A stretch of DNA of 36,683 nucleotides from Proteobacteria bacterium UBA1148 (GTDB taxonomy: Bacteria > Pseudomonadota > Gammaproteobacteria > Steroidobacterales > Rariloculaceae), in contig DBZY01000046.1 of NCBI GenBank assembly GCA_002311835.1, forward strand, positions 57,518 through 94,200. Direction: 5' to 3'. Positions 17,425-25,988 of the stretch are shown one piece after another. The notes under the pieces were generated by a model. The model made no database searches. It saw nothing but the letters and a program-made list of their open reading frames with translations, and was not told where the DNA came from. Positions within the stretch are counted from its first letter, which is position 1. Every line of letters begins with the position of its first letter. The position numbers and the translations under genes were made by a program.

Positions 17425-17499
17425 GCTCCCTTCGTCTAGCGGTTAGGACGCGGCCCTCTCAAGGCTGAAACAGGGGTTCGATTCCCCTAGGGAGCGCCA
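17425..17499 (+). tRNA. tRNA-Glu (anticodon CTC)
   Basis: A complete cloverleaf can be drawn: acceptor arms GCTCCCT (17425-17431) and AGGGAGC (17489-17495), discriminator G, encoded CCA (17497-17499), a D arm with the bacterial tRNA-Glu TCGTCTAG start, anticodon stem CGGCC/GGCTG with loop CTCTCAA, and T arm AGGGG/CCCCT around TTCGATT. Anticodon CTC reads GAG. Most bacteria use only the TTC isoacceptor, so this CTC gene would be an extra one that relieves wobble decoding; a TTC copy must lie elsewhere. The 3' end is 24 nt from the stop of the convergent hydrolase gene, and no clear terminator follows, only an A/T-rich stretch. Confidence 0.96.
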
Positions 17500-17522
17500 A
17501 ATAAAATAAATTATTTTTCCGT

Positions 17523-18788
17523 CTAGCCCACTGCTCCCAGTTGCTTGGCTGCCCAGTCTTGCGCGGTTGGTAACCGTAAATCCAAAGGCCCTCCAGATTT
17601 TGCCTCGTGGTGAGGATGGCCGGCGCCCGCCCACATCTGCCGATCTGAATTGACGGCTGCGTTATACAACCTAAACGCACCCTCCGGATCCATGATTCGA
17701 TCTTTCGGCCCGTAACCGATCAGCATAGGACACTCAATCTTGTGCGCCACGTCTTCCACGGTGTAGTCACGCAACCGCCTGCGCGTATCGGCAAGATCGC
17801 GCGCACCGATTATCCAACGCACACGATCCTGAATCGGGGGATAGTATTCAAAAAGATCGCGAAGCAAATCGTGAGAACCTGCCGACATCAGTACTGCTTT
17901 GATTCGACTATCTGCCGACGCGGCCCTTGGCGCAGAGTACCCTCCCATACTTTGGCCCCGCAACCCGATTCTATCCGGATCGACATCAAGCCTCGTCTCC
18001 AAATAATCTATTAACGGAGTCACAAATCGCTCCGTATCCGGAGGCATGTAAAGATTCTTCAAACGCTTCGGCGCGCCCTGTCCAGGAAGATCAACTACTA
18101 AATATGCCATACCTCGAGCCGTGTAGGACCCACCACCCATCAGCGTGTTCTCTGCCAGAGAATCAGCACCTTGATAAGCAATCACGGCTGGGAAGCGGGT
18201 ACCCGCCGGCCCAGACGGCTTGCGGAAATACCCATCGAGTTGGTTTCCATCAATATTGATTGAGACTCGCTCGAACGGTGGTGTTTGCAAATCCCATGCT
18301 TTATCAAAAAGTTCCCGGAACTTCGTATATCCAGGCATCATCGTCTCATCCGTATCCTCCTGATAGACGATAGACAAACGGTGAAAGCGACTGGCACGCA
18401 TGTAGAATTGGTGCGCAGAAACATTCAATCCGTGCTCCTCGTACCCGACTGCAATCTCTTCATTTATTTGCGCAACTCGATTCCATTCCGTATACCAGGA
18501 TGCCGGATCAAACGGGCGCATACGCCTTGCGACCTCAAGCTCATGGGGGTCATCCGTGTAAATCGACTGGTTCAAGCGGATTTCCATCTGTCCACCACCA
18601 ACCACAGGGTGTCCGGTATAAAGTCTTTCGTGATCTCGCCCACCGACATCACCCACGAACTTATTACCTGGACCAAGATCTTGCCCAAAAGCGCGCGTGC
18701 TTAGCGCCTTTCCCAAAACTGGCGCAGTAGCCGACAACATACCGAGTTTCATCACGCCACGCCGCGTGAGGTTATATTTCTTAGTCAT
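17523..18788 (-). CDS. Tat-exported alpha/beta hydrolase (FrsA/EstA-like esterase)
   Basis: The 421-aa protein begins with a twin-arginine signal: TRRGVMKLG at residues 8-16, then a weakly hydrophobic stretch to about residue 35, so it is probably exported folded to the periplasm. A helical cap region (about 80-170) precedes the alpha/beta hydrolase core: AVIAYQGADS, LVVDLPGQGAP, the nucleophile elbow GQSMGG (Ser280), GYGPKDRI (likely acid Asp363) and AGAGHPHHE (likely His391). This layout resembles FrsA-like esterases and 2,6-dihydroxypseudooxynicotine-hydrolase relatives that cleave esters or C-C bonds; the substrate is unknown. ATG at 18788 has GAGGGG 9 nt upstream. It follows lptG by 174 nt, a gap with no clear terminator, and looks like an accessory gene between core genes. 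Confidence 0.75.
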   Translation of the reverse strand: MTKKYNLTRRGVMKLGMLSATAPVLGKALSTRAFGQDLGPGNKFVGDVGGRDHERLYTGHPVVGGGQMEIRLNQSIYTDDPHELEVARRMRPFDPASWYTEWNRVAQINEEIAVGYEEHGLNVSAHQFYMRASRFHRLSIVYQEDTDETMMPGYTKFRELFDKAWDLQTPPFERVSINIDGNQLDGYFRKPSGPAGTRFPAVIAYQGADSLAENTLMGGGSYTARGMAYLVVDLPGQGAPKRLKNLYMPPDTERFVTPLIDYLETRLDVDPDRIGLRGQSMGGYSAPRAASADSRIKAVLMSAGSHDLLRDLFEYYPPIQDRVRWIIGARDLADTRRRLRDYTVEDVAHKIECPMLIGYGPKDRIMDPEGAFRLYNAAVNSDRQMWAGAGHPHHEAKSGGPLDLRLPTAQDWAAKQLGAVG

Positions 18789-18962
18789 AACAACAATCCC
18801 CTCTTAATCTGCCGACTTCTGATACAACATCCAAGAACCAGCATTCTCAAATCATCTTCTAAATTTATTCGTGCGGGACCCTCTATTATGCCCTTGAAGT
18901 GTCGGGCCGAACCACAAAAAGACCAGGTTTATCTCGCAGGACAAAAATCATTCTTGAAAAAA

Positions 18963-20033
18963 CTAACGTGCCCTCATTAACGCAAAAGTGGTAATCAGCA
19001 GTAAAATAGCGCTAGGTAACCAGGCTGCCACCCTAGGATCAAAATCAAATACCTGACCACTATTCGCAAATGCCTGTGCTGTGACGTAATAAGTCAGACC
19101 GATCAAGAGCCCTACTAGCAATCGAGCACTAGTGCCTGCGGACCTCAGTCCGCCAAAGACGAACGGCAGAGCCAGCATAGTCATAAGCAATACCGATACG
19201 ATATCCGCCATGCGAGCCCAGTACGCAATCAGATGTTGAGTGGCATCTAGGTCATTGGCTTCTAGATAGTCGATATACCGAGTCAGTCCGTCCGTGTCGA
19301 GAAGATCATGCCTAACGACAGATAGGTTAAGCAGCTCAGAACTTAGACCATAATCTTTTATTACTCGCCTTTTGGTATCAGCCTGGACACCCTCTAGACC
19401 ATAAAAAACCGTTTCAGAATAATTACTAAGTATCCATTGGTTATTCTGATCGATATCTGCGGTATCTGCGTGCGCGATCTGTCTCAACCCATTATCCTCA
19501 TCAAGCTCAAAAAGGTAGATGCCGCCAAATCCCAATCCGTTAGGTTCACGGCGAAAATTCACTATATGATTGCCGTCTTTTAACCATGCGGAAGAACCAT
19601 CCACCAACTCTTCCGTGTCAAGCATCGCTGCAGCACGGATTTCTCGCGCGTAAGCGCCCAGAGAAGGCGCCAATGACTCCCCTAGTACCGCCATAATCAC
19701 CATTAACGTAAAACCAGCGATGGCCACTGGCCTCATGAGTTGAAGTTTTGAGATACCGCTCGTTCGCATCACGACAAGTTCACGGTGAACGGCAAGGTTG
19801 CCGAGACTCAAAAGTGCTCCGATCAATGCTGCTGCAGGCAGCAGCTGGAACACCATTCTAGGAATCCTAAGGGCAGTGTATGCTGCGGCAGCCCGCAAGT
19901 CGTATTGTGCTGTGCCCACATCAGACAATTGCGCCATGAAATCCATAACCGTGCCCACAGCGATCAGAACAAAGAGCACTGTTGCAACGCCCTTGAGTAC
20001 GGCAACAGCGATATAACGGGTAAGGAGATTCAA
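18963..20033 (-). CDS. lptG: LPS export permease LptG
   Basis: LptG forms with LptF the membrane part of the LptB2FG transporter that extracts lipopolysaccharide from the inner membrane for transport to the cell surface. The 356-aa protein has six predicted membrane segments, three at each end (about 14-30, 60-85, 100-120; 265-285, 300-320, 335-352) around a periplasmic beta-jellyroll domain, and the family segment ELVVMRTSGIS. The start is TTG at 20033 with GGAGGT about 7 nt upstream, overlapping the lptF stop by 4 nt (TTGA), so the two are translationally coupled. Confidence 0.94.
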   Translation of the reverse strand: MNLLTRYIAVAVLKGVATVLFVLIAVGTVMDFMAQLSDVGTAQYDLRAAAAYTALRIPRMVFQLLPAAALIGALLSLGNLAVHRELVVMRTSGISKLQLMRPVAIAGFTLMVIMAVLGESLAPSLGAYAREIRAAAMLDTEELVDGSSAWLKDGNHIVNFRREPNGLGFGGIYLFELDEDNGLRQIAHADTADIDQNNQWILSNYSETVFYGLEGVQADTKRRVIKDYGLSSELLNLSVVRHDLLDTDGLTRYIDYLEANDLDATQHLIAYWARMADIVSVLLMTMLALPFVFGGLRSAGTSARLLVGLLIGLTYYVTAQAFANSGQVFDFDPRVAAWLPSAILLLITTFALMRAR

Positions 20034-21115
20034 ACCCTAACCTCCGTAGAGGCCCGAATAAACCAACCTGACTCCCTTGCTAACAGCACCAGTCCCACCA
20101 AACCCAGCGCAACATGCGCCCACCACATGCCGAGCCACTGAGGTACCTCATCCCGCTCAACCATAATTCGGGCAATATTGAGCATATTTGCGTAAATAAT
20201 GTAGACAAGGATGCCCACCCCTAGACGCGCGTAGCGTCCCTCCCGAGGCCGTGACCGACTCAATGGCACAGCCACTAATACCAGAACAAACAACGATATC
20301 GGCGCCGATAATCGCCACTGCAACTCGGCTCGATCCTCTGGCTCAGTAGACCCTAGTAGCTCTCTTATGGGCTTCGTCTCAACAAGTTGTTCCTCATCCT
20401 CTCGTTGACCTATACGCACAGGCATACCGTGTTCCCTAAATTCGATGATTCGGAAACTCTGCTGACCAGGAACGCCTTCATATCGTCGGCCGTTGTACAA
20501 AACGAGGGTCGTGTGGCCATTGAGATCATTCTGTCTACGTTCCCCTCGCTCAGCACGTATCACAACCACTCGATCGCCATCCTTATGCTCTACAAAAACC
20601 CCATAGATTTCTTCCCCGTCCACATCTTGAGCATAAATGATGGTGTCGCCTGAGTCGGGACTTGTGAAAACCCCGGATTCCAACACACCAACTTCGAGTT
20701 CTTCTCTAGCTTGGTATTTAATCTCTTCAATCTGCTGGGAGGCAATGGGCATCCTAACCATGGAAAGCCACGCTACCGCCATCGCTAGCAATATGGTAAT
20801 TAAGCTAATCGGCACAAGGAATCGAACAAGTCCAATCCCACAGGAAGACATGGCAACCATTTCCGAGTCTCTATTGAATCGGGCCAGTGCTAGCATCACA
20901 CCTAGGAAAAGCCCTATGGGTGTTAGAAAAGTAATGTATTGGAGGGATGTGAGTCTCAAAACAGCAAATACCGCATCCTTTGGCAGCTGGTTGGTGGCAG
21001 CGTCATCTAGAATCTCTGCAAACTGGTTGCTCATCAAAATGACAAACAGCACAATCGTCACCACCAACCAGGAAAAAAACGTTTCACGCAATATGTAGCG
21101 GTTTAGTACGTTCAC
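20030..21115 (-). CDS. lptF: LPS export permease LptF
   Basis: LptF is the partner of LptG. The 361-aa product shows the family pattern: first membrane helix near WLVVTIVLFVILMSNQF, SEMVAMSSCGIG coupling region, a periplasmic domain, and three C-terminal helices. The frame is open to a TTG at 21133, but GTG at 21115 gives MNVLNRYILRE, which lines up with the usual MIxFRYxxRE start; neither has an ideal ribosome-binding site (AAGG lies a few nt before the TTG). It is divergent from pepA across about 136 nt, an arrangement common in Gammaproteobacteria. Confidence 0.93.
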   Translation of the reverse strand: MNVLNRYILRETFFSWLVVTIVLFVILMSNQFAEILDDAATNQLPKDAVFAVLRLTSLQYITFLTPIGLFLGVMLALARFNRDSEMVAMSSCGIGLVRFLVPISLITILLAMAVAWLSMVRMPIASQQIEEIKYQAREELEVGVLESGVFTSPDSGDTIIYAQDVDGEEIYGVFVEHKDGDRVVVIRAERGERRQNDLNGHTTLVLYNGRRYEGVPGQQSFRIIEFREHGMPVRIGQREDEEQLVETKPIRELLGSTEPEDRAELQWRLSAPISLFVLVLVAVPLSRSRPREGRYARLGVGILVYIIYANMLNIARIMVERDEVPQWLGMWWAHVALGLVGLVLLARESGWFIRASTEVRV

Positions 21116-21251
21116 AGAGAAAACGGGTTCCAAGTACCTTAAGCTGTTAGTACACTAGCCCGCACTTTTTCAGGCGGGATCTCGACAAGATACCACAGGC
21201 CTCAGGCTCTGGAACGGACCGCCACGACCCCGCAACGTCAAGGAGGTAGCA

Positions 21252-22733
21252 ATGGAGTTTCCCGTGAAGACGGGTGAGCCGGGCAGTCAAAAGACCGCCT
21301 GTGCCATCTTACCGATATTCGAGGGCCACCGACTAAAAGGGCCAACTCACGAAGTAGATATATCCTGTGGGGGCACATTGAGCCAGCTCGTCAAGACCGG
21401 CAGTGCCTCCGCCAGGCCTGGACGAACGCTTCTTGTCCCTAACTTACAGGGCGCCGCTACAGATCAAGTACTGCTCGTGGGATGCGGCAAAGAGACAAAA
21501 TTCAATGCCAAGGCTCTTCGCCAGGCGATTTCCGCCGCAGCGAATGCTCTTAGTTTGACCGGAATTAAAGAAGCGACAAGCTATCTCGCCTATGCTCCGA
21601 TAAAGGATCTTGATGAATATTACGCAGCACGAGCTACTGTAGAAGCGACCCACAGTGCACTTTACCGCTTCGAGGAGTTAAAGAGTAAATCCTCCGGCAA
21701 GATTAAACTTTCTCGCCTACCAATCGCAATTAATGACTCGCAGAAGGCGAAAGATGCACGGCTTGGGGTAACCCACGGCCGAGCGATCTCCACAGGAATG
21801 GGACTTGCCCGCGACCTAGCTAATCGACCTGCAAATATTTGCACTCCATCACATCTGGCTGAAGAAGCCCGCACGATTGCTAAACGCTACAAAAATATAC
21901 AAACCAAGGTGCTAGCGGAGCACGACATGAAACGCCTTGGTATGGGCGCCATGTTAGCTGTCACACACGGTGCCGAAGAACCAGCTCGTCTGATCGTCTT
22001 AGAGTACAAGGGTACAGGCGCGGATGTTGCTCCTATTGCGATTTGCGGTAAGGGTGTTACGTTCGATACTGGTGGAATCTCCCTCAAACCACCACCCAAG
22101 ATGGACGAAATGAAGTTTGATATGTGCGGTGCTGCCACTGTGATGGGAACAATGGAAGTTCTTGGGATACTTCAACCAACAATTAACGTTGTCGCAGTTG
22201 TGCCTGCCTGCGAGAACATGCCTGGTTCACGGGCAACCCGTCCTGGCGACATTGTGAAAACCATGTCGGGCCAAACCGTAGAAATTCTCAATACAGACGC
22301 AGAAGGTAGACTCATACTCTGTGATGCACTCACCTACGCCGCTCGCTATAAGCCACGCTATCTAATCGACGTTGCAACATTAACTGGCGCCTGTGTCGTC
22401 GCGGTAGGTCATATCTACACAGGACTCTTCAGTAACAATGAAGATCTTGCCTCCGACATCCTCGCAGCCGGTAAAAGATCCCTCGATCCCGCCTGGCAAC
22501 TCCCGGTCGACGAGGAATATGGCGCTACATTACGAAGCAACTTTGCTGACTTTGCAAACTCTGGAGTTCGTGATGGTGGAGCAAGCATTGCTGCGCAATT
22601 TCTCTCCAGATTCGTAGAAGATACGCCTTGGGCGCATCTAGATATTGCTGGTATTGCCTGGAAATCCAGCCGAGATAAAGGAGCCACGGGACGACCTGTC
22701 CCGCTACTAACGGACTTTCTCCTCAACCTCTAA
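21252..22733 (+). CDS. pepA: Leucyl aminopeptidase (cytosol aminopeptidase)
   Basis: PepA is a hexameric metallo-aminopeptidase removing N-terminal residues, preferentially Leu; in E. coli it also acts as a DNA-binding protein in Xer recombination and car regulation. The 493-aa protein has the M17 catalytic domain with GKGVTFDTGGISLKP, KFDMCGAATVMG, the signature NTDAEGRLIL and VATLTGACVVAVG, holding the two-metal site. ATG at 21252 has AAGGAGGT at ideal spacing, the strongest ribosome-binding site in the window. It heads pepA-holC-valS, with a 19-nt gap to holC. Confidence 0.97.
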   Translation: MEFPVKTGEPGSQKTACAILPIFEGHRLKGPTHEVDISCGGTLSQLVKTGSASARPGRTLLVPNLQGAATDQVLLVGCGKETKFNAKALRQAISAAANALSLTGIKEATSYLAYAPIKDLDEYYAARATVEATHSALYRFEELKSKSSGKIKLSRLPIAINDSQKAKDARLGVTHGRAISTGMGLARDLANRPANICTPSHLAEEARTIAKRYKNIQTKVLAEHDMKRLGMGAMLAVTHGAEEPARLIVLEYKGTGADVAPIAICGKGVTFDTGGISLKPPPKMDEMKFDMCGAATVMGTMEVLGILQPTINVVAVVPACENMPGSRATRPGDIVKTMSGQTVEILNTDAEGRLILCDALTYAARYKPRYLIDVATLTGACVVAVGHIYTGLFSNNEDLASDILAAGKRSLDPAWQLPVDEEYGATLRSNFADFANSGVRDGGASIAAQFLSRFVEDTPWAHLDIAGIAWKSSRDKGATGRPVPLLTDFLLNL

Positions 22734-22752
22734 CCAGCTACGGACGAAACTC

Positions 22753-23211
22753 GTGACGCAGGTCGACTTCTATATTCTAGGCTCAAATTTAAATGACTCA
22801 CGACTGAGGTTCGCATGCCGTATAACAGAGAAAGCAGTCCAACAAAATCATTATGTGTTTGTAAATTCAGCTGACGATGCGGATGCACTAAAGTTAAATG
22901 GCCTGCTGTGGACGTTTTCTCAGGGTAGCTTCATTCCGCATGTCGTGATGAATAAACGCTTGGAGACACCCCCAATGGAGCCGGTGCTTATTGGTATCAA
23001 CTCACCTGAAACGGAGGATGACGTGACTAACCAGCTGGGAGAGAATTGGGACTTGATGATCAACCTGGCACCAAATATACCAGGCTTTTTTAGCCGCTAC
23101 GCCCGGGTAGCAGAAGTAATCGATTCAGATCCCATCCGAAGGGAAAAGGGGCGGGAGCACTATCGTTTCTACCGAGATCGAGGGTACGAGCTCAAAATTC
23201 ACAATATTTGA
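22753..23211 (+). CDS. holC: DNA polymerase III chi subunit
   Basis: HolC (chi) joins the clamp-loader complex and binds SSB, linking the replisome to coated single-stranded DNA. The 152-aa protein starts TQVDFYILG, with VFVNSADDADALNxLLWTF-like spacing (residues 36-55), SFIPHVV, PVLIG and LMINLAP, typical of the family. The start is GTG at 22753 with GGAC about 8 nt upstream; length agrees with E. coli (147 aa). It sits between pepA and valS as in most Gammaproteobacteria and its stop overlaps or abuts the valS start region. Confidence 0.93.
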   Translation: MTQVDFYILGSNLNDSRLRFACRITEKAVQQNHYVFVNSADDADALKLNGLLWTFSQGSFIPHVVMNKRLETPPMEPVLIGINSPETEDDVTNQLGENWDLMINLAPNIPGFFSRYARVAEVIDSDPIRREKGREHYRFYRDRGYELKIHNI

Positions 23212-23219
23212 ATGGGACA

Positions 23220-25985
23220 ATGGCCGACAGTTTAATGGCTAAAGATTACCAGCCAAAAGAAATCGAGTCTCGGCATTATGAACGCTGGGAAAAGGCGGGC
23301 TACTTTAAACCCTCTGGTAGTGGCTCAGCCTACTGCGTCGTAATTCCACCCCCGAACGTCACTGGCACACTCCACATGGGCCATGCGTTTCAGTACACCA
23401 TTATGGATACACTAATTCGCTATCACAGGATGCGTGGCGATAACGTGCTATGGCAAATGGGAATGGATCATGCGGGTATCGCAACCCAGATGGTAGTCGA
23501 ACGCCTACTGAATACCGAAGGAAAGTCCAAGCATGATTTAGGTCGCGATGCGTTCATAAAACGAGTGTGGAAGTGGAAAGAGTACTCCGAAAATATCATC
23601 GCAAATCAGATGCGGCACTTAGGTGCATCGGTTGACTGGACACGAAATAGATTCACTATGGACCCAAAATTATGTGAGTCCGTTACTGAAGCATTCGTTC
23701 GGCTCTATGAAGAGGGGCTTATCTACAGAGGCAAACGTCTAGTGAACTGGGATCCGGTTCTGCACACGGCGCTCTCTGACCTGGAAGTACTCCCACATGA
23801 AGAGCAAGGAAAACTCTGGCGCCTTCGATATCCGCTCGCGGAAAGTGATGAGTACTTAATCGTTGCGACAACACGACCGGAAACAATGCTCGGCGATACA
23901 GCAGTTGCTGTGCACCCCGACGACGAACGCTACCAGAAATTCGTTGGCCACGAGGTTTGCTTACCCCTCACTGGTCGATCTATACCGGTGCTTGCTGACA
24001 AGTATGTCGACCCAGAATTTGGCACAGGCTGTGTGAAAATCACCCCAGCACATGACTTCAATGACTATAAGATAGGGCAACACCACAAGTTACCGCTGAT
24101 CAACATATTTAATGAGGATGCCACACTAAATGACGTGGTACCCGAACGCTACCGCGGCCTGGATCGCCTCGACGCGCGAAATCAAATTCTAGAAGACCTC
24201 AAAGCAAGCGGTCTTCTAGATGGTGAGGATGATCACAAAATGATGGTGCCCCGCGGCGATCGTAGCGGCGCAGTGGTGGAGCCACTGCTGACAGATCAGT
24301 GGTACGTCTCTGTTCAATCACTGGCCGAGCCAGCTATCAAGGCCGTAGCATCCGGCGATATCTGCTTCGTCCCCGAGAATTGGTCCAAGACTTATTTTGA
24401 ATGGATGAGCAATATCGAAGACTGGTGCATCTCTCGACAATTGTGGTGGGGGCACCGAATTCCCGCTTGGTACGATGAGGACGAGCGTGTCTATGTTGGG
24501 CGAAACGAAAAAGAGGTTCGAGAAAAATACCAACTCTCTGCAAAAACATCCCTTCGACAAGACGATGACGTACTAGACACGTGGTTCTCTTCAGCGTTAT
24601 GGCCCTTCTCAACATTGGGTTGGCCGTCCGACTCCAAGGAACTAGACATTTTCTACCCCACCAACGTTTTGGTAACTGGGTTCGACATAATTTTTTTCTG
24701 GGTTGCTCGGATGATCATGATGGGCCTGAAATTCATGGACAATGTCCCCTTTAGGAAGGTCTACATGACTGGGTTAATTCGTGACCACGCTGGACAAAAG
24801 ATGTCCAAGAGCAAGGGCAATGTCCTGGACCCCCTAGATATCATCCAAGGCGCAAACCTGGAGACGTTGCTTGAAAAACGTACAGAAGGAATGATGCAGC
24901 CACACCTCAAAGATAGAATTAAGAAAGCAACGCAGAAGGAGTTCCCAGGAGGAATTGCTGGATACGGTGCAGATGCATTGAGGATGACCCTCACAAATTT
25001 GGCCACGACTGGGCGCGATATCAGTCTTGATATGAGCCGAGTCGAAGGCAATCGCAATTTCTGCAATAAGCTCTGGAATGCTGCCCACTACGTATTCACC
25101 CACATAGATACACCTAATGAGGGTGATACCGAACTCACGGTAGCGGACCGTTGGATTTATTCACGCCTCAATCATGTGATCCAAACAGTTCATAAGAGAT
25201 TTGCCGACTACCGCTTTGATCTAGCATCCCAAGCCCTATACGACTTTACCTGGCATGAGTTTTGCGATTGGTATCTAGAGCTCACTAAAATAGTTCTTAA
25301 CGATCCAAATACATCCCAGGCCCAAGGAACTCGGCATTGCTTGGCAGAGACGCTCGGCGCCTTGCTAAAGTTATTACACCCAATCATTCCGTTCGTCACA
25401 GAAGAACTGTGGCTTAGCCTTTGCAAACGGACTGGTCGGACTAGCGAGACCCTAATGCTGGAAGCATTTCCAGATGTCGAATCCTTTAGCAAGGATACAG
25501 AAGCAGAAATTGAAATTAGGTGGGTGCAAGATTTCGTAAGCAGCGTACGGCAGATCCGCGGTGAAATGAACATCAGCCCTGGCAAAAAACTCCCCGTCCG
25601 CCTGGCTGGCTCGACAGAAGACGATGTGACACGCGTTGAACGCTATGGTCCCTATTTAAGAAGCCTAGCCCGATTAGAAAGCGTATCGTTTGTTGCAACC
25701 GCTGACGAGGTCCCAGGTGCTGCAACCGCTTTGCTTGGACAGATGACTCTCCTTGTGCCGCTCGAGGGGTTAATAGATCTTGCAGCAGAACGCGCAAGAC
25801 TCACTAAGCAACGAGACCAAACTGCAACTGATCTTAAAAAGGTAGAACAGAAACTCGCGGATCCCCAGTTTATTGATAACGCCCCAGAAGAAGTGGTGAA
25901 CAGGCAACGACTTCGAGCCACCAAACTCCAAGAGAGACTGGCACAACTCACCGCGCAGCTTACTCGCCTCCAAGATATGAGCTAA
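23220..25985 (+). CDS. valS: Valyl-tRNA synthetase
   Basis: ValS charges tRNA-Val. The protein (921 aa from this start) has the HIGH signature PPPNVTGTLHMGHA, an editing CP1 domain with TTRPETMLGDTAVAVHP, the KMSKS signature QKMSKSKGN, an anticodon-binding domain and a C-terminal coiled coil (about the last 70 residues) rich in Lys, Glu and Gln. Several starts are possible: TTG at 23208 (TTGA overlap with the holC stop), ATG at 23220 (GGGA just upstream) and ATG at 23235, whose MAKDYQPKEIE aligns exactly with the E. coli start. ATG 23220 is a compromise. The stop is only 3 nt from the convergent prfC stop. Confidence 0.96.
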   Translation: MADSLMAKDYQPKEIESRHYERWEKAGYFKPSGSGSAYCVVIPPPNVTGTLHMGHAFQYTIMDTLIRYHRMRGDNVLWQMGMDHAGIATQMVVERLLNTEGKSKHDLGRDAFIKRVWKWKEYSENIIANQMRHLGASVDWTRNRFTMDPKLCESVTEAFVRLYEEGLIYRGKRLVNWDPVLHTALSDLEVLPHEEQGKLWRLRYPLAESDEYLIVATTRPETMLGDTAVAVHPDDERYQKFVGHEVCLPLTGRSIPVLADKYVDPEFGTGCVKITPAHDFNDYKIGQHHKLPLINIFNEDATLNDVVPERYRGLDRLDARNQILEDLKASGLLDGEDDHKMMVPRGDRSGAVVEPLLTDQWYVSVQSLAEPAIKAVASGDICFVPENWSKTYFEWMSNIEDWCISRQLWWGHRIPAWYDEDERVYVGRNEKEVREKYQLSAKTSLRQDDDVLDTWFSSALWPFSTLGWPSDSKELDIFYPTNVLVTGFDIIFFWVARMIMMGLKFMDNVPFRKVYMTGLIRDHAGQKMSKSKGNVLDPLDIIQGANLETLLEKRTEGMMQPHLKDRIKKATQKEFPGGIAGYGADALRMTLTNLATTGRDISLDMSRVEGNRNFCNKLWNAAHYVFTHIDTPNEGDTELTVADRWIYSRLNHVIQTVHKRFADYRFDLASQALYDFTWHEFCDWYLELTKIVLNDPNTSQAQGTRHCLAETLGALLKLLHPIIPFVTEELWLSLCKRTGRTSETLMLEAFPDVESFSKDTEAEIEIRWVQDFVSSVRQIRGEMNISPGKKLPVRLAGSTEDDVTRVERYGPYLRSLARLESVSFVATADEVPGAATALLGQMTLLVPLEGLIDLAAERARLTKQRDQTATDLKKVEQKLADPQFIDNAPEEVVNRQRLRATKLQERLAQLTAQLTRLQDMS

Positions 25986-25988
25986 AAA

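Noticed and set aside
17500..17520. A/T-rich stretch after tRNA-Glu as an intrinsic terminator
   Set aside because: The possible arms AAAATAA/TTATTTT contain no G or C and leave a one-base loop, so no stable hairpin forms.
17425..18962. tRNA-Glu 3' end as an attachment site of an integrated element carrying the hydrolase gene
   Set aside because: I see no second copy of the tRNA 3' end beyond the hydrolase gene, and no integrase.
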